In this document: positions 41,249 through 50,578 of the stretch, piece by piece | Layout: every line of letters begins with the position of its first letter | Position numbering within the stretch: the stretch's first letter is position 1 | Source: Myxococcota bacterium | Lineage (GTDB): Bacteria > Myxococcota_A > Polyangia > Palsa-1104 > JAEUJZ01 | DNA: 64,000 nucleotides | Assembly (NCBI GenBank): GCA_025057315.1 | Contig: JANWXW010000098.1 | Location: forward strand, 1-64,000 | Reading direction: 5' to 3' | Translations under genes and position numbers: made by a program | The notes under the pieces: model-generated | Seen by the model: the letters and a program-made list of their open reading frames with translations, nothing else | Databases searched by the model: none | Told to the model about the DNA's origin: nothing

Positions 41249-44200
41249 ATGCCACGCACGCGATACCTCTTCGGCGCGCCGCTCTGGCCCCTGGGCCTCA
41301 GGCGGCACCTCTGCCTCCCCTTCCTCGTGCTGACGCTGCTCCTGCCGTGGCAGGCCGCGCGCGCCCAGGTTGTCGTCACCGGGTCCATCCAGGGCACGGT
41401 GATCAACGAAGAAACCGGCAAGCCCCTGGCTGGCGTCACGGTGGTGGTCAGCGGCCCGGCTCTGCAGAGCGAGCAGACCGAGTTTACAGATGCCAACGGG
41501 CGCTACATGATCACGCAGCTGCCGGTCGGCGACAACTACGTCGTCCGCTTCTATTTTGCGGACGTCACGGTGGAGCGCCCTGGGATTCGTATCTCGCAAA
41601 ACAAGACCCTGACCGTCTCGGTCAAGATGCCGACCCAGAGGGGGCAGCGCACGGTGCACGTCATTCGCGAGCGCGCCCCCAACGTGGACACGGCGACCAC
41701 CAACGTAGGGACCGAAATCAATCAAGAGATCTTGCAGAACACCGCGGTACGCGGCCGGACCTATGAGAGCGTGCTGTCTCTGGCCCCTGGAGCAGCGGAC
41801 GTGGCGCCGCGCGGCGTGGCAGGGGGCGACGTGGGTGTGTCCTTCAGCGGCTCTACGGGCAACGAGAACAACTACCTCATTGATGGACTGAACACCACCG
41901 ACCCCAGCTTGGGCCTGGTGGGCACCAACCTGCACCAATACTTCATCAAAGAGGTCAACGCGATTGTGGGTGGCTACCAGGCCGAGTATGGGCGCGCCAC
42001 GGGCGGCGTCGTGTCCATCGTGACCAAGAGCGGCAGCAATGAGTTTCACGGGGGCGTCTTTGGCATGGTGGAGCCCTATCAGGCCACGCCGCGCACCGTG
42101 GCCCGTCTGGGCGAGGCGCTTGGTACGCGCACCAAGCAGAACATCCAGTACGACTTTGGCTTCGAGCTGGGCGGGCCGATCATCAAGGACCGGATTTGGT
42201 TCTTTGTGGGCTTTGCCCCGACCTTTACCGACCTGATTACGGACCGCGTGGTTCGTCGGCAAATCTTCGACCCGATGACTGGCCGCGCCGCGGTGGATCC
42301 AGATTTTAGCTGCCCGAGCTACCTGGCCTACGAGGGGTACTGCGATGGGCCGCGGGTGCTGGCCCTACGCACCGAGGAGATCCCCGGGCGGACGCTGCAG
42401 ATCCATCAATACCGCCGGCGCTACAACTGGATCGCCAAGCTGCAGTTTAACATCAACCCGGACCACAACATCCAGCTTGGCTACATCGGGGCGCCTGAGA
42501 CCTTCGACGGCTACGGCGGCTTGCGCGGCGAGCTGGCGGCACAAAAGTACGTCAACATCCAAGAAGTCCACGACGTGACTGCCCGCTACATCGGCAAGCT
42601 GCTGGATCGCAAGCTGCAGGTGGAGCTGTTCTACGGCTTCCACTACCAGAGCTCAGAGGACCGGCCGGAGGCCATCGACCGCCCCTCGATCATCTACCGC
42701 ACGCGGCCGACCAACCCCTACTCGCTTGCCGACTTCGAGGATGTTGCCGAGTGCCAGCGGACGACCATGATGGGCCCGATGGGGCCGGTGGTGTTCAACC
42801 CCTGCCCGCTGACCGCCTACCAGCGCAACGGGTTCGGCTTCTATGAGATCTCGACCCTCCAGCGCCACGTGGTCAACGCCTCGGCGACGCTGTTTGTTCG
42901 GCTGCTTGGCAACCACGCCTGGAAGCTCGGCTTCGACTGGGAAGACAATCTGAGCAACAACTTCCGCACCTACACCGGCCCGGACTACGACCCCAACGAT
43001 CCGTTCTCCGGTCACCGGGTCTACCGTACCAATGCGGCCGGCACCATGCTTCAGGTGCTCCGCGAGTTTGCCGAGGCCAAGCAGTCCCCCGAGTCGTTCC
43101 CTTGCCACTACGACCGGACGATCTTTTGCCGCAATGGCTTCCGCGGCATCACCGAAACCCGCAACTGGTCGGTCTTCTTGCGGGACCAGTGGAATGTCGG
43201 CTTCCTGCCGGGTCTGGTGATCAACGCCGGCGTGCGCTGGGAGGCGCAGGAAATCTTTGGCATGGACGGGAGCCGGCCGATCTTCATCTGGGACAACTTC
43301 GCGCCCCGCATCGGCGCAGCCTACGACTTTACGCGCAAGGGTCGGTCGAAGCTGTTCTTCAATTATGGACGCTTCTACCAGTCCATTCCGCTCAACATCA
43401 ACGACCGCCAGTTCTCGGGTGAGGGTCTGGTGGCCACCGGCTTCGCCAACTGCGCCAACGAAGCCATCCGGCCTGGAGGGCGCGAGGTACCAGTGCCCAA
43501 GGCCACGCCGGACCGGCCGTGCAACTTCCCCTCGGCGTCCCTCAACGGGGGCGTCTACGGCGAGGTGGCCCCGGGGCTGCAGGGCCAGTACATCAACGAG
43601 ATCGTGGCTGGCTTCCAGTACGATGTCGGCCTGGACATCGTGCTGGGCATTCAGTATGTGCACCGCAACCTCGGCAACATCGTCGAAGACCTGTCCACAG
43701 ACGGCGGCCACTACTACATGTTGGCCAACCCGGGCGTGCCACCGGACCCGGCCATCGTGAGCGACCTGGAGAACAAGCTCCGCGAGGCAGAGGCCAGAGC
43801 CATGGCCATGCCCATGGACAAGATGGCTCAGGAGGAGGCGGCCAAGGCCAAGGCCAAGCTGGATGCTTACAAGTCCGTCGGCACGCTGTTCCCGCGCGCC
43901 CGGCGCGACTACAACGCCCTTCAGATCACGGCCCAGAAGCGGCTGTCCAACCGCTTTGCCCTGCTGGCCAACTACACTTACTCGCGCACCATCGGCAACT
44001 ACCCCGGTACGTTCTCCTCGTCCAACGGCCAGCTGGACCCGAACATCTCCTCGCAGTTCGACCTGACCGACCTGCTGGCCAACCGCGATGGACCGCTGCC
44101 GACGGACCGCCCGCACAACTTCAAGCTCACCGGCTACTACGTCCAGCCCGTTGGGACCAAGGGCAACTTCACCGCCAGCCTGACGTTTACCGCCTTTTCG

Positions 44201-44581
44201 GGCCGGCCCATCGAGGTCCTGGGCTTCCACCCCTACTATGGGGCCCGCGAGGTCTTCATCCTGCCGCGCGGCTCGGGCGGCCGCACCCCCCCGATCACCC
44301 AGTTCGACGTGCACGTCGGCTATGAGCACCAGCTCTCGAAGCTGATCCGGCTCTCGCTGTACATGGACGTGGTCAACCTGTTCAACCAGCAGGAGGTCAC
44401 CAACGTGGACGATGAGTACACCGCGTCGGTGGTGGCCCCGCTCATCAACGGCAAGCCGGAGGACCTGGTGCGTCTGAAGGACAACTCGGGCGCCATCCCG
44501 ATTGCCAACAGCAACTACGGCCAGCCGACCTCGTTCCAGCAGCCGCTGTTCCTGCGCTTCGGCGCCCGCGTCTCCTTCTAG
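41249..44581 (+). CDS. Oar-like TonB-dependent receptor with carboxypeptidase-regulatory-like N-terminus
   Basis: 1110 aa with a signal peptide (LPFLVLTLLLPWQAARA). Residues ~45-125 are a carboxypeptidase-regulatory-like fold (GSIQGTVINEETGKPLAGVT). A plug domain (TYESVLSLAPGAADVAP, NYLIDGLNTTDPSLG, EVNAIVGGYQAEYGRATGGV) and a large beta barrel with repeated FFVGFAP/FGFELGGPIIKD strands follow, ending in an aromatic residue (GARVSF). This is the Oar family of myxobacterial outer-membrane proteins. AGGAGA precedes the ATG. It may take up or export material or act as a protease/signal carrier; the ligand is unknown. Confidence 0.92.
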   Translation: MPRTRYLFGAPLWPLGLRRHLCLPFLVLTLLLPWQAARAQVVVTGSIQGTVINEETGKPLAGVTVVVSGPALQSEQTEFTDANGRYMITQLPVGDNYVVRFYFADVTVERPGIRISQNKTLTVSVKMPTQRGQRTVHVIRERAPNVDTATTNVGTEINQEILQNTAVRGRTYESVLSLAPGAADVAPRGVAGGDVGVSFSGSTGNENNYLIDGLNTTDPSLGLVGTNLHQYFIKEVNAIVGGYQAEYGRATGGVVSIVTKSGSNEFHGGVFGMVEPYQATPRTVARLGEALGTRTKQNIQYDFGFELGGPIIKDRIWFFVGFAPTFTDLITDRVVRRQIFDPMTGRAAVDPDFSCPSYLAYEGYCDGPRVLALRTEEIPGRTLQIHQYRRRYNWIAKLQFNINPDHNIQLGYIGAPETFDGYGGLRGELAAQKYVNIQEVHDVTARYIGKLLDRKLQVELFYGFHYQSSEDRPEAIDRPSIIYRTRPTNPYSLADFEDVAECQRTTMMGPMGPVVFNPCPLTAYQRNGFGFYEISTLQRHVVNASATLFVRLLGNHAWKLGFDWEDNLSNNFRTYTGPDYDPNDPFSGHRVYRTNAAGTMLQVLREFAEAKQSPESFPCHYDRTIFCRNGFRGITETRNWSVFLRDQWNVGFLPGLVINAGVRWEAQEIFGMDGSRPIFIWDNFAPRIGAAYDFTRKGRSKLFFNYGRFYQSIPLNINDRQFSGEGLVATGFANCANEAIRPGGREVPVPKATPDRPCNFPSASLNGGVYGEVAPGLQGQYINEIVAGFQYDVGLDIVLGIQYVHRNLGNIVEDLSTDGGHYYMLANPGVPPDPAIVSDLENKLREAEARAMAMPMDKMAQEEAAKAKAKLDAYKSVGTLFPRARRDYNALQITAQKRLSNRFALLANYTYSRTIGNYPGTFSSSNGQLDPNISSQFDLTDLLANRDGPLPTDRPHNFKLTGYYVQPVGTKGNFTASLTFTAFSGRPIEVLGFHPYYGAREVFILPRGSGGRTPPITQFDVHVGYEHQLSKLIRLSLYMDVVNLFNQQEVTNVDDEYTASVVAPLINGKPEDLVRLKDNSGAIPIANSNYGQPTSFQQPLFLRFGARVSF

Positions 44582-44615
44582 CCCTCTGCCCTTCAGCCAT
44601 CCCCTCCCTGTTAGA

Positions 44616-44654
44616 GGCCTTGGGGGCGAGGCCCAGCCCTCCCCCTCCTTTTTT
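44616..44654 (+). terminator. Possible terminator after the receptor gene
   Basis: A GGCCT/AGGCC hairpin with an 8-nt loop lies 35 bp after the stop, and a T6 run occurs only 15 bp further on. The gap makes it a weak candidate. Confidence 0.3.
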
Positions 44655-44755
44655 CTCCGGGCCGCAGTTTGGTGGTGCAGGCGGCCCTCCTTCCCCACCC
44701 GGCTGGCGCGGGGCCCGGGGCCCCACGCATGAGTCTGTCGGCCACCTGCCTCAGG

Positions 44756-45343
44756 TTACTGCATGCGGCAGAGCAAGAACCAGGCATCCAAGCTGCGGCC
44801 GTTTTTGGTCGCTCGCCCAACGCTCACGTGGCGTGAGATGCCGCGCAGGATGTCCTGCATCTGATCGTAAACGAAGCGACCCAGCCGTGCCCGGTTGGGC
44901 ACGATCTGGGGCCAGCTTTCCGGCTTGCGGGGCGGGACCCGCAGGTAATCGATGAGGACCTCCCCGGGTGCGCCGGCCCGCGCGATGAAGTAACCAGGGC
45001 CAACGGTGGCAGCAATCAGCGGGCGGCAGCGGTTGTAGCCCCACAGCTCGTCGCGCAGGTCGCCGTCGGGACGACAGAACACCTTGGCGAAGCGTCGGAA
45101 GGCGACCAGCGAGTTCTTGCCCTCGTGCACCACTTCCACCAGCGGCGGCGTGTCAGGGGGCACAAGGTCCTCCAGCGTGATCGGACGGTGGCCAGCGGCG
45201 GCCTCGAACAGCGCTGCCTGCTGCCGTCGGCCCAGGCCCATCACCACGCGGAGCCGAGCCTCTTTATCGAGGGTGTCTAGAGCGTGGGCGATCGCTGGCA
45301 GATCCAGGGTGCGCTGCGCAAGCAGTTCGGCGATCGGGATCAT
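44756..45343 (-). CDS. Conserved-looking protein of unknown function
   Basis: 195 aa from ATG 45343 (MIPIAELLAQRTLDLPAIA). It has a helical N-terminus (ARLRVVMGLGRRQQAALF), then PLVEVVHEGKNSLVAFRRFA, KVFCRPDGDLRDELWGYN and GPGYFIARAGAPGEVLIDYL, ending in SVGRATKNGRSLDAWFLLCR. The body has an alternating beta pattern like a START- or lipocalin-type cup, but no family is recognised. It is single and monocistronic. Confidence 0.65.
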   Translation of the reverse strand: MIPIAELLAQRTLDLPAIAHALDTLDKEARLRVVMGLGRRQQAALFEAAAGHRPITLEDLVPPDTPPLVEVVHEGKNSLVAFRRFAKVFCRPDGDLRDELWGYNRCRPLIAATVGPGYFIARAGAPGEVLIDYLRVPPRKPESWPQIVPNRARLGRFVYDQMQDILRGISRHVSVGRATKNGRSLDAWFLLCRMQ

Positions 45344-45688
45344 GGCTGCCACTATAGGGGGCGAAAAGAGCAGGACACAAGGACAGGTCTGGAACCTAGG
45401 GCCCATCCCGATCGGCCTTCTGCAGGTGGGGCACGAGTCAGCTCCAGGCATGCCCATGCGCCCTGCGCCATCTCCACCTCGCGCTGCGGTGGCTCGTGCC
45501 AGGGGCTCAGGCAGCGCTCTGCGGACAGCCGGCGGGTACCTCGCCAGCAGAAGCGGCCTCCATCCCGCCCCTTGCTCAGAGGCAACCCGGGTGGCACTCG
45601 GGCCGGTGCCATCGGTCGCTGAGGATCTCCCTGACCCTGGGGGCCGGTCTGCTCGGCTCCACTGAACAGAGAGGGAGCAAGGCCACGA
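45344..45688. other. Intergenic region, nothing recognised
   Basis: 345 bp between a minus-strand unknown gene and the 3' end of the YdjC-family gene. No convincing coding frame, RNA, terminator or repeat was found. Confidence 0.4.
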
Positions 45689-46468
45689 TCACAGGTCGCG
45701 CCAGCTGATGATCGTATGGCCGCTCCCGCGCAGCAGCGCTGCCAGGTGCAGCAGTTCCCTCCGCTCCGCCGCGCGGAACGGCTCCCCTCCGTCGGGGCCT
45801 GGGTGCACGCCTACCTCCAGCGTGGGGCCGCGCGCTGCCCGCAGCAGGGGCTCGGCCCAGGCCACATCGCCGGCGCTGGTGGGCATAAAGAACTGATCCG
45901 TGGTGACAAAGCGTGCCATCAGTGCCCTCCGCCACATCGGTCCCAGCCAGAACGTGGGGCTGCGCAGCGGGCGCCTCAGGTATAGGTCTTGCACATTGCG
46001 TACGCGTCGGACCGAAAAACGCGGCAGCACCTGCTCGAGCGCCTGGCGGAAGGGGGCAAACTTGTGCGTGTGGCCGTGCGAATCCACATGGGAGATGGGC
46101 ACACCATGGTCGCGCACGAAGGCGAGCTGGGCTTCCATCTCGCGCGCGATCTCGTCGGGAGGGATGCGACGCAGAAGACCGAGCAGCCGCACCTGGTTGG
46201 AGCTACGGAAGCGGCCGTCCGGGCGACACAGGTGCGGCAGGCGAGCGGGCGGCAAGAGCGGCCGTTCTTCGTCATCGGTGACAAACGTCAGGTGCACGCC
46301 GAAGCTCCACTCCGGGTGCGCGCGGGCGAAGGCCAACGCCTGCTGGGTGGCCGGCATGCGCGGCATGATGCTGGCACTGCTCAGTGCGCCCTGCGCGAAG
46401 CAATCGATGGTCGCCTGCACCGTGGCCACCGAGTGGCCAAAGTCGTCTGCGTTGAGGATGATGCGCAC
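45689..46468 (-). CDS. YdjC/ChbG/HpnK-family carbohydrate deacetylase
   Basis: 259 aa from a GTG start. All metal motifs are present: MRIILNADDFGHSVATVQ (catalytic Asp pair), EWSFGVHLTFVTDD, GVPISHVDSHGHTHKFAPF (His ligands), and LEVGVHPGPDGGEPFRA. These enzymes remove N-acetyl groups from chito-oligosaccharides or polysaccharide/hopanoid sugars. It starts 25 bp from and diverges from a GNAT gene of a polysaccharide cluster, so a polymer-modifying role is likely. Confidence 0.93.
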   Translation of the reverse strand: MRIILNADDFGHSVATVQATIDCFAQGALSSASIMPRMPATQQALAFARAHPEWSFGVHLTFVTDDEERPLLPPARLPHLCRPDGRFRSSNQVRLLGLLRRIPPDEIAREMEAQLAFVRDHGVPISHVDSHGHTHKFAPFRQALEQVLPRFSVRRVRNVQDLYLRRPLRSPTFWLGPMWRRALMARFVTTDQFFMPTSAGDVAWAEPLLRAARGPTLEVGVHPGPDGGEPFRAAERRELLHLAALLRGSGHTIISWRDL

Positions 46469-46493
46469 CAGAGTATTTTGACAGACCTAGGCC

Positions 46494-47501
46494 ATGTCCT
46501 ACCAATTTACCCACTTTGCCCACGGGGCTTTTGATGCCTATCTGGCCTTCGTGCGGCGCCTGCGCCCGGAGGCAGGGCCGACCCGAGAAGATCTGCGCCA
46601 CCGGTGGCGCGTCTTTGACAACCCCTGGGACGGCTACTTTCTGCTCGCCCACACCGACGAGGAGCTGGCCGCCACCCTGACGCTGTCTGCGCGCTGCCTG
46701 CGCACGCCTACCGGCCAGACCCTGCCCTGCTATGAGCTGAGCCACGGCTGGACCCACCCACGGCATCGCCGCCGTGGCCTGTTCTTCTCGCTCGGGGCCC
46801 GCGCTGCCGATCTGGTCTTTTCGGGATCTTTTGCCCGGCTCATCATCGGTGCGCCCAACCCTGCAGCCGTGCCCAACTGGCGTCGTCACCGCTATCTCTT
46901 CACGCGGCCCGATGGCAGCCAACTCGTCCTGCTACCGCGGCCGCTGACCATCGCGAAGCGGCGCCTGGTGGGAGGCGGCGAGCCTGTCCCCTTACATCCC
47001 CAGCCCACCGCCGAGTGGGCAGAGCTAGACTTTAGCGAATATACGCGTCGCACCGCGGGCTTGCCGCGGATGAATCAGGCCGATGAGGTCTATCTCAGGT
47101 GGCGCTTCCGCGACTCGCCGGACGGCTACCGCTACTTTTCTGCCTCCGGCGGCAGCCTGCTATGCGCCCTGCGTCTTACGCGCCTGGGCGATTTGCCCGT
47201 GGTGGTGGTCTCAGAATGGTTTGCAGATGGCAAAGGAGGCCCGCGCACCCCACCGGGCCTGGTGCTGTCCCTGCTGCCGCGCCTGGCCGCTCGCTTCTTC
47301 AGCGGCCATGCTGGCGTCTACATCCAGGTTCAGGTGCCACCCTGGCCGGCGCGCCTGCCACAGATGGCTCTGTACCGCTACCTGCCGCACCGTCCGCAAC
47401 CGCTGTGCTTTTTGTTCAAAGATGGTGCCACTCCCGCGGAGGAGGCGCTCATGAACGAGCTGCGTCGCGTCTTTCAGTTGTCTGACTGCGACGTGGGCTA
47501 G
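46494..47501 (+). CDS. GNAT-like acyltransferase of a polysaccharide cluster
   Basis: 335 aa. An N-acetyltransferase-like fold is suggested by TREDLRHRWRVFDNPWDGYF and the acetyl-CoA loop GWTHPRHRRRGLFFSLGARA near residue 90, then RLIIGAPNPAAVPNWRRHRY. The remainder resembles the long GNAT family found beside exopolysaccharide genes. It is the first gene of GNAT, Wzy-like and GT4 genes on one strand. The substrate is unknown. Confidence 0.72.
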   Translation: MSYQFTHFAHGAFDAYLAFVRRLRPEAGPTREDLRHRWRVFDNPWDGYFLLAHTDEELAATLTLSARCLRTPTGQTLPCYELSHGWTHPRHRRRGLFFSLGARAADLVFSGSFARLIIGAPNPAAVPNWRRHRYLFTRPDGSQLVLLPRPLTIAKRRLVGGGEPVPLHPQPTAEWAELDFSEYTRRTAGLPRMNQADEVYLRWRFRDSPDGYRYFSASGGSLLCALRLTRLGDLPVVVVSEWFADGKGGPRTPPGLVLSLLPRLAARFFSGHAGVYIQVQVPPWPARLPQMALYRYLPHRPQPLCFLFKDGATPAEEALMNELRRVFQLSDCDVG

Positions 47502-47530
47502 GGCGGATCTCTGGCCTGCCCCGGTAGCGG

Positions 47531-49015
47531 ATGATACCCTTTGGGGGGCTCGTGCTTGCGCCTCGACCCCCCCGTGCTGCCTCCCGCCTGCTTCTGCTGT
47601 ATGGCCTTGGCATGACCCTGGCCCTGCCGTGCTATGCCCTGCTGGCGACGGAGCGATACACGCTGCTGGCACGCCTGGTGGCCTGGCTTGGCTTTGGCCT
47701 GGCGCTGCTGCCCACCCTGGTCATGGTCCTGCGGCCACAGAGCCCCCCCTGCGGCGTGGCGGCCACCGGCCTGGTCATTGCCTTCTTTTATCACCTGGGC
47801 GTGTTCCACGAGCGGCGTCTGCTGCTGCGCTGGGGCATGGCCCGCATCAGCGATGATTCCGTCGAGCTGGCCCTGCTGTTGGCAGCGCTCGCCACCCCCT
47901 GCATGTGGCTCGGCTGGTTCCTGGTGGGACGGCTACGTCCCGGCCGCATCCTGCCTCAGCCCCGTCTGGAGCTGGCTCCGCGCACCCTGCGCGCCGCGGG
48001 GGTGGCGATCATCCTGTGGTCGCTGCTGGCGGATGCGCTCTGGATCCACGGACAGCTTACGACCTACCAGCCTGCCGTCAGTGTGATCCAGGCGCTGGCG
48101 CCGCTGGAGTTGGGCTTCGCCCTGCTTGTGGTTCACCGGCTGGGCGGCCACGCGACCTTGCGCGACCGCGTGCTGTTTGGGGGATGGATGGTCCTGGTGG
48201 GATGTATCGCCCTGGCCCGCGGGATGATCATGGTGATCATCCGTCCTTTCCTCATCTTCCTGCTCGGTTGGCTCTATCTGGCGCGGCGCATCCGCCTGAT
48301 GCCGGTGCTGGCCGTGCTGGCCGTGGTGCTGCTCATGCAGCCGGTCAAGGGCGAGTTTCGCCAGCGCATCTGGGACCGGCCTGTAGAGATGGGCATTGCC
48401 GAGCGGGCGCTGCTCTACCTGTCGCTCATGGAGCGCCACTGGCTCGGCAGCGCGGCGGGCCCGCCGGTCGACGCCGGGCAGTCGCTGCAGAGGGCAGCGG
48501 CGCGCACGGGTGCTTCGCTGCCGCTGGCCCACATCATGGAGTTAACTCCAGCGTCGGTGCCCTACCAAAGGGGCGCCACCTACCGCTACCTGCTTTACAC
48601 GTTTGTGCCGCGGTTCCTCTACCCCGACAAGCCGATTGCCCAGCAAGCTGACGTATGGGCCGCCATCATGTATGGCTATACCACCGAGCGCGGCACTGCA
48701 CATGTCATGGTGGGGTTGTCGCAGATGGGCGAAGCCTTTATCAACTTTGGCTTCCTCGGGGCGCTCGGGTTCCTCGTGCTGCTTGGTGGGCTGTATCGCA
48801 TATGTGACGAGGTGCTGCTCCACCCCGGGGCTGGCAGCGGATCGCGCGCCCTCTACTTGTTTTATCTGCTCAACGCCATGATCGGATCCGAGGGGTCCTT
48901 TGCTCAGTTCTGGGGGGGCGTCATCCAGACCTTTCTGTTCTATGGGGCGGGCTTGTGGGTCCTTGCAGTACGTCGCCCCCTGGCCGTAGACGCTGGGATG
49001 TCGTCGCGGGCATAG
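47531..49015 (+). CDS. Wzy/O-antigen polymerase-like membrane protein
   Basis: 494 aa with about 11-12 hydrophobic helices: LLLYGLGMTLALPCYALLAT, LVAWLGFGLALLPTLVMVL, ALLLAALATPCMWLGWFLV, MIMVIIRPFLIFLLGWLYL, and FINFGFLGALGFLVLLGGLY. The long extracytoplasmic loop near residues 310-400 (RGATYRYLLYTFVPRFLYPD) is typical of polysaccharide polymerases. It would join repeat units at the inner membrane. The sequence does not tell which polymer. Confidence 0.82.
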   Translation: MIPFGGLVLAPRPPRAASRLLLLYGLGMTLALPCYALLATERYTLLARLVAWLGFGLALLPTLVMVLRPQSPPCGVAATGLVIAFFYHLGVFHERRLLLRWGMARISDDSVELALLLAALATPCMWLGWFLVGRLRPGRILPQPRLELAPRTLRAAGVAIILWSLLADALWIHGQLTTYQPAVSVIQALAPLELGFALLVVHRLGGHATLRDRVLFGGWMVLVGCIALARGMIMVIIRPFLIFLLGWLYLARRIRLMPVLAVLAVVLLMQPVKGEFRQRIWDRPVEMGIAERALLYLSLMERHWLGSAAGPPVDAGQSLQRAAARTGASLPLAHIMELTPASVPYQRGATYRYLLYTFVPRFLYPDKPIAQQADVWAAIMYGYTTERGTAHVMVGLSQMGEAFINFGFLGALGFLVLLGGLYRICDEVLLHPGAGSGSRALYLFYLLNAMIGSEGSFAQFWGGVIQTFLFYGAGLWVLAVRRPLAVDAGMSSRA

Positions 49016-49039
49016 TGGTGGGCCCTGCATCCGGTACCC

Positions 49040-50125
49040 ATGAAAGTTCTTTTTCTTACCAAGTACGGACCGCTGGCCGCCAGCGCCCGGCAGCGCTTTC
49101 TCCAGTACCTGCCCTACCTGGAGGCGCACGGCGTGCAGTGCACCGTCTCGCCCTTGCTGGGGGACGATTACCTGGCCGAATGTCTGGCCGGCAGGCGGGC
49201 GCCTGCACGCTCAGTGATGGCGGCTCTGGTGCGCCGGGCGGGCGCGCTGCTCTTGGCTGGACGCCACGATCTGACCGTGGTCCACTACGAGGCCCTGCCG
49301 TACCTACCGGCCGCCCTGGAGCGGGCGCTGCTGCGCCGGCCCTACCTGTGCGACTACGACGATGCCATCTTTCACATCTACGATCAGCACCGCAGCGCGC
49401 TGGTACGCCGTCTGCTGGGCGGCAAGATCAGTCATCTGATGGCGCGCTCTGCAGGGGTTGTCTGCGGGTCGCGCTACCTGCTCGACTACGCCCGCGCCCG
49501 CCATACCCGCGTGTGCTGGCTGCCCACGGTGGTGGATCTGTCCCTCTACCCTGTGGCGCCCCCCCCGCGTCCCCCCCGTCCCTTTACCATCGGGTGGATC
49601 GGCTCCCCCTCCACCGCGGCCTACCTGACGGCCCTGGCCCCGGCGCTGGCACAGCTTGCATCCGAAGGCCCGCTGCGTCTGCTGCTCATTGGTTCCGGAG
49701 CGGTGTGCATGCCGGGCGTGCCCGTGACGGTGCGGCCGTGGGTACAGAACCGCGAAATCGCCGACCTGGGCGAGATGGATGTGGGCGTGATGCCGCTGCC
49801 CGACACGCCGTGGGCGCGCGGCAAGTGCGGCTTCAAGCTCATCCAGTACATGGCGGCCTTCCTCCCCGTTGTGGCCTCGCCGGTGGGCGCCAACTGCGAC
49901 ATCGTGACCGCCCATGGCCCGGATCAGAACGGAATGCTGGCCCAAGGGACGGACGAGTGGGTGGCCGCGCTGCGCCGGCTGCGCGATGATCCCTTGCTGC
50001 GCCTCCGTCTGGGCCGCGCCGGGCGTGCCGCGGTGCAGGCGCGCTATTGCCTGGCAGTGTCTGCCCCACGGCTCCTCGACTTCCTCCGCGAAACGAGTGC
50101 TAGGATTGAACACGCACTATCTTAG
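49040..50125 (+). CDS. Family 4-like glycosyltransferase
   Basis: 361 aa. GT-B fold: N-terminal MKVLFLTKYGPLAASARQRF, then YLCDYDDAIFHIYDQH (interdomain), VCWLPTVVDLSLYP, and FTIGWIGSPSTAAYLTALAP. The nucleotide-sugar part has FKLIQYMAAFLPVVASPVGAN and QNREIADLGEMDVGVMPLPD. It probably adds a sugar to a lipid-linked intermediate used by the neighbouring polymerase. Confidence 0.88.
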   Translation: MKVLFLTKYGPLAASARQRFLQYLPYLEAHGVQCTVSPLLGDDYLAECLAGRRAPARSVMAALVRRAGALLLAGRHDLTVVHYEALPYLPAALERALLRRPYLCDYDDAIFHIYDQHRSALVRRLLGGKISHLMARSAGVVCGSRYLLDYARARHTRVCWLPTVVDLSLYPVAPPPRPPRPFTIGWIGSPSTAAYLTALAPALAQLASEGPLRLLLIGSGAVCMPGVPVTVRPWVQNREIADLGEMDVGVMPLPDTPWARGKCGFKLIQYMAAFLPVVASPVGANCDIVTAHGPDQNGMLAQGTDEWVAALRRLRDDPLLRLRLGRAGRAAVQARYCLAVSAPRLLDFLRETSARIEHALS

Positions 50126-50135
50126 GATGTAGCTG

Positions 50136-50447
50136 ATGAACCGCGCACTGCTGCTCTGGCTTCTGGTCGGGCTGGGCTGTGGCGACACGTTGCCACAAGC
50201 CACCGAGCAGGACAGCTGGCCTGTGTTGGGCCATATCCACACCCGGCACGAGAGGCTGACCATCCACTCTACACCTGCCGGTCCCCGCTTCACCGTGCGC
50301 GACGCTTCGGGTCGCATCATCAGCCGCGACCTGACCCGGTCTGCGTTGCGCCAACGCCACCCGGTGCTTCATCAGCACTACGAGCAGGCCCACGTCCTAG
50401 ATGCCAGCCTATATCAACCCCTTGAGGGGGCGAGGCCATACAGGTAA
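50136..50447 (+). CDS. Small lipoprotein of unknown function
   Basis: 103 aa. The signal is LLLWLLVGLGCGDTLP (lipobox L-G-C). The body (VLGHIHTRHERLTIHSTPAG, FTVRDASGRIISRDL) is unusual in having many His, and QRHPVLHQHYEQAH is a His-rich segment. It starts 10 bp after the glycosyltransferase. No family is recognised. Confidence 0.65.
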   Translation: MNRALLLWLLVGLGCGDTLPQATEQDSWPVLGHIHTRHERLTIHSTPAGPRFTVRDASGRIISRDLTRSALRQRHPVLHQHYEQAHVLDASLYQPLEGARPYR

Positions 50448-50578
50448 GCACCAGGGGCCCTGGGTGAATCCGGGCCGGAGGCCATCTGCTTCTTCGATTG
50501 CCTGCCGTCTTCCAGGTGCCTCACTCCGCAGGTGGGTGAGGCCCTGTCTCGGCCCGCACAAGGGGCCAGCAGGTCCCT

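Noticed and set aside
44616..44654. Strong terminator after the receptor gene
   Set aside because: The T run is too far from the hairpin to be convincing; kept only as a weak feature.
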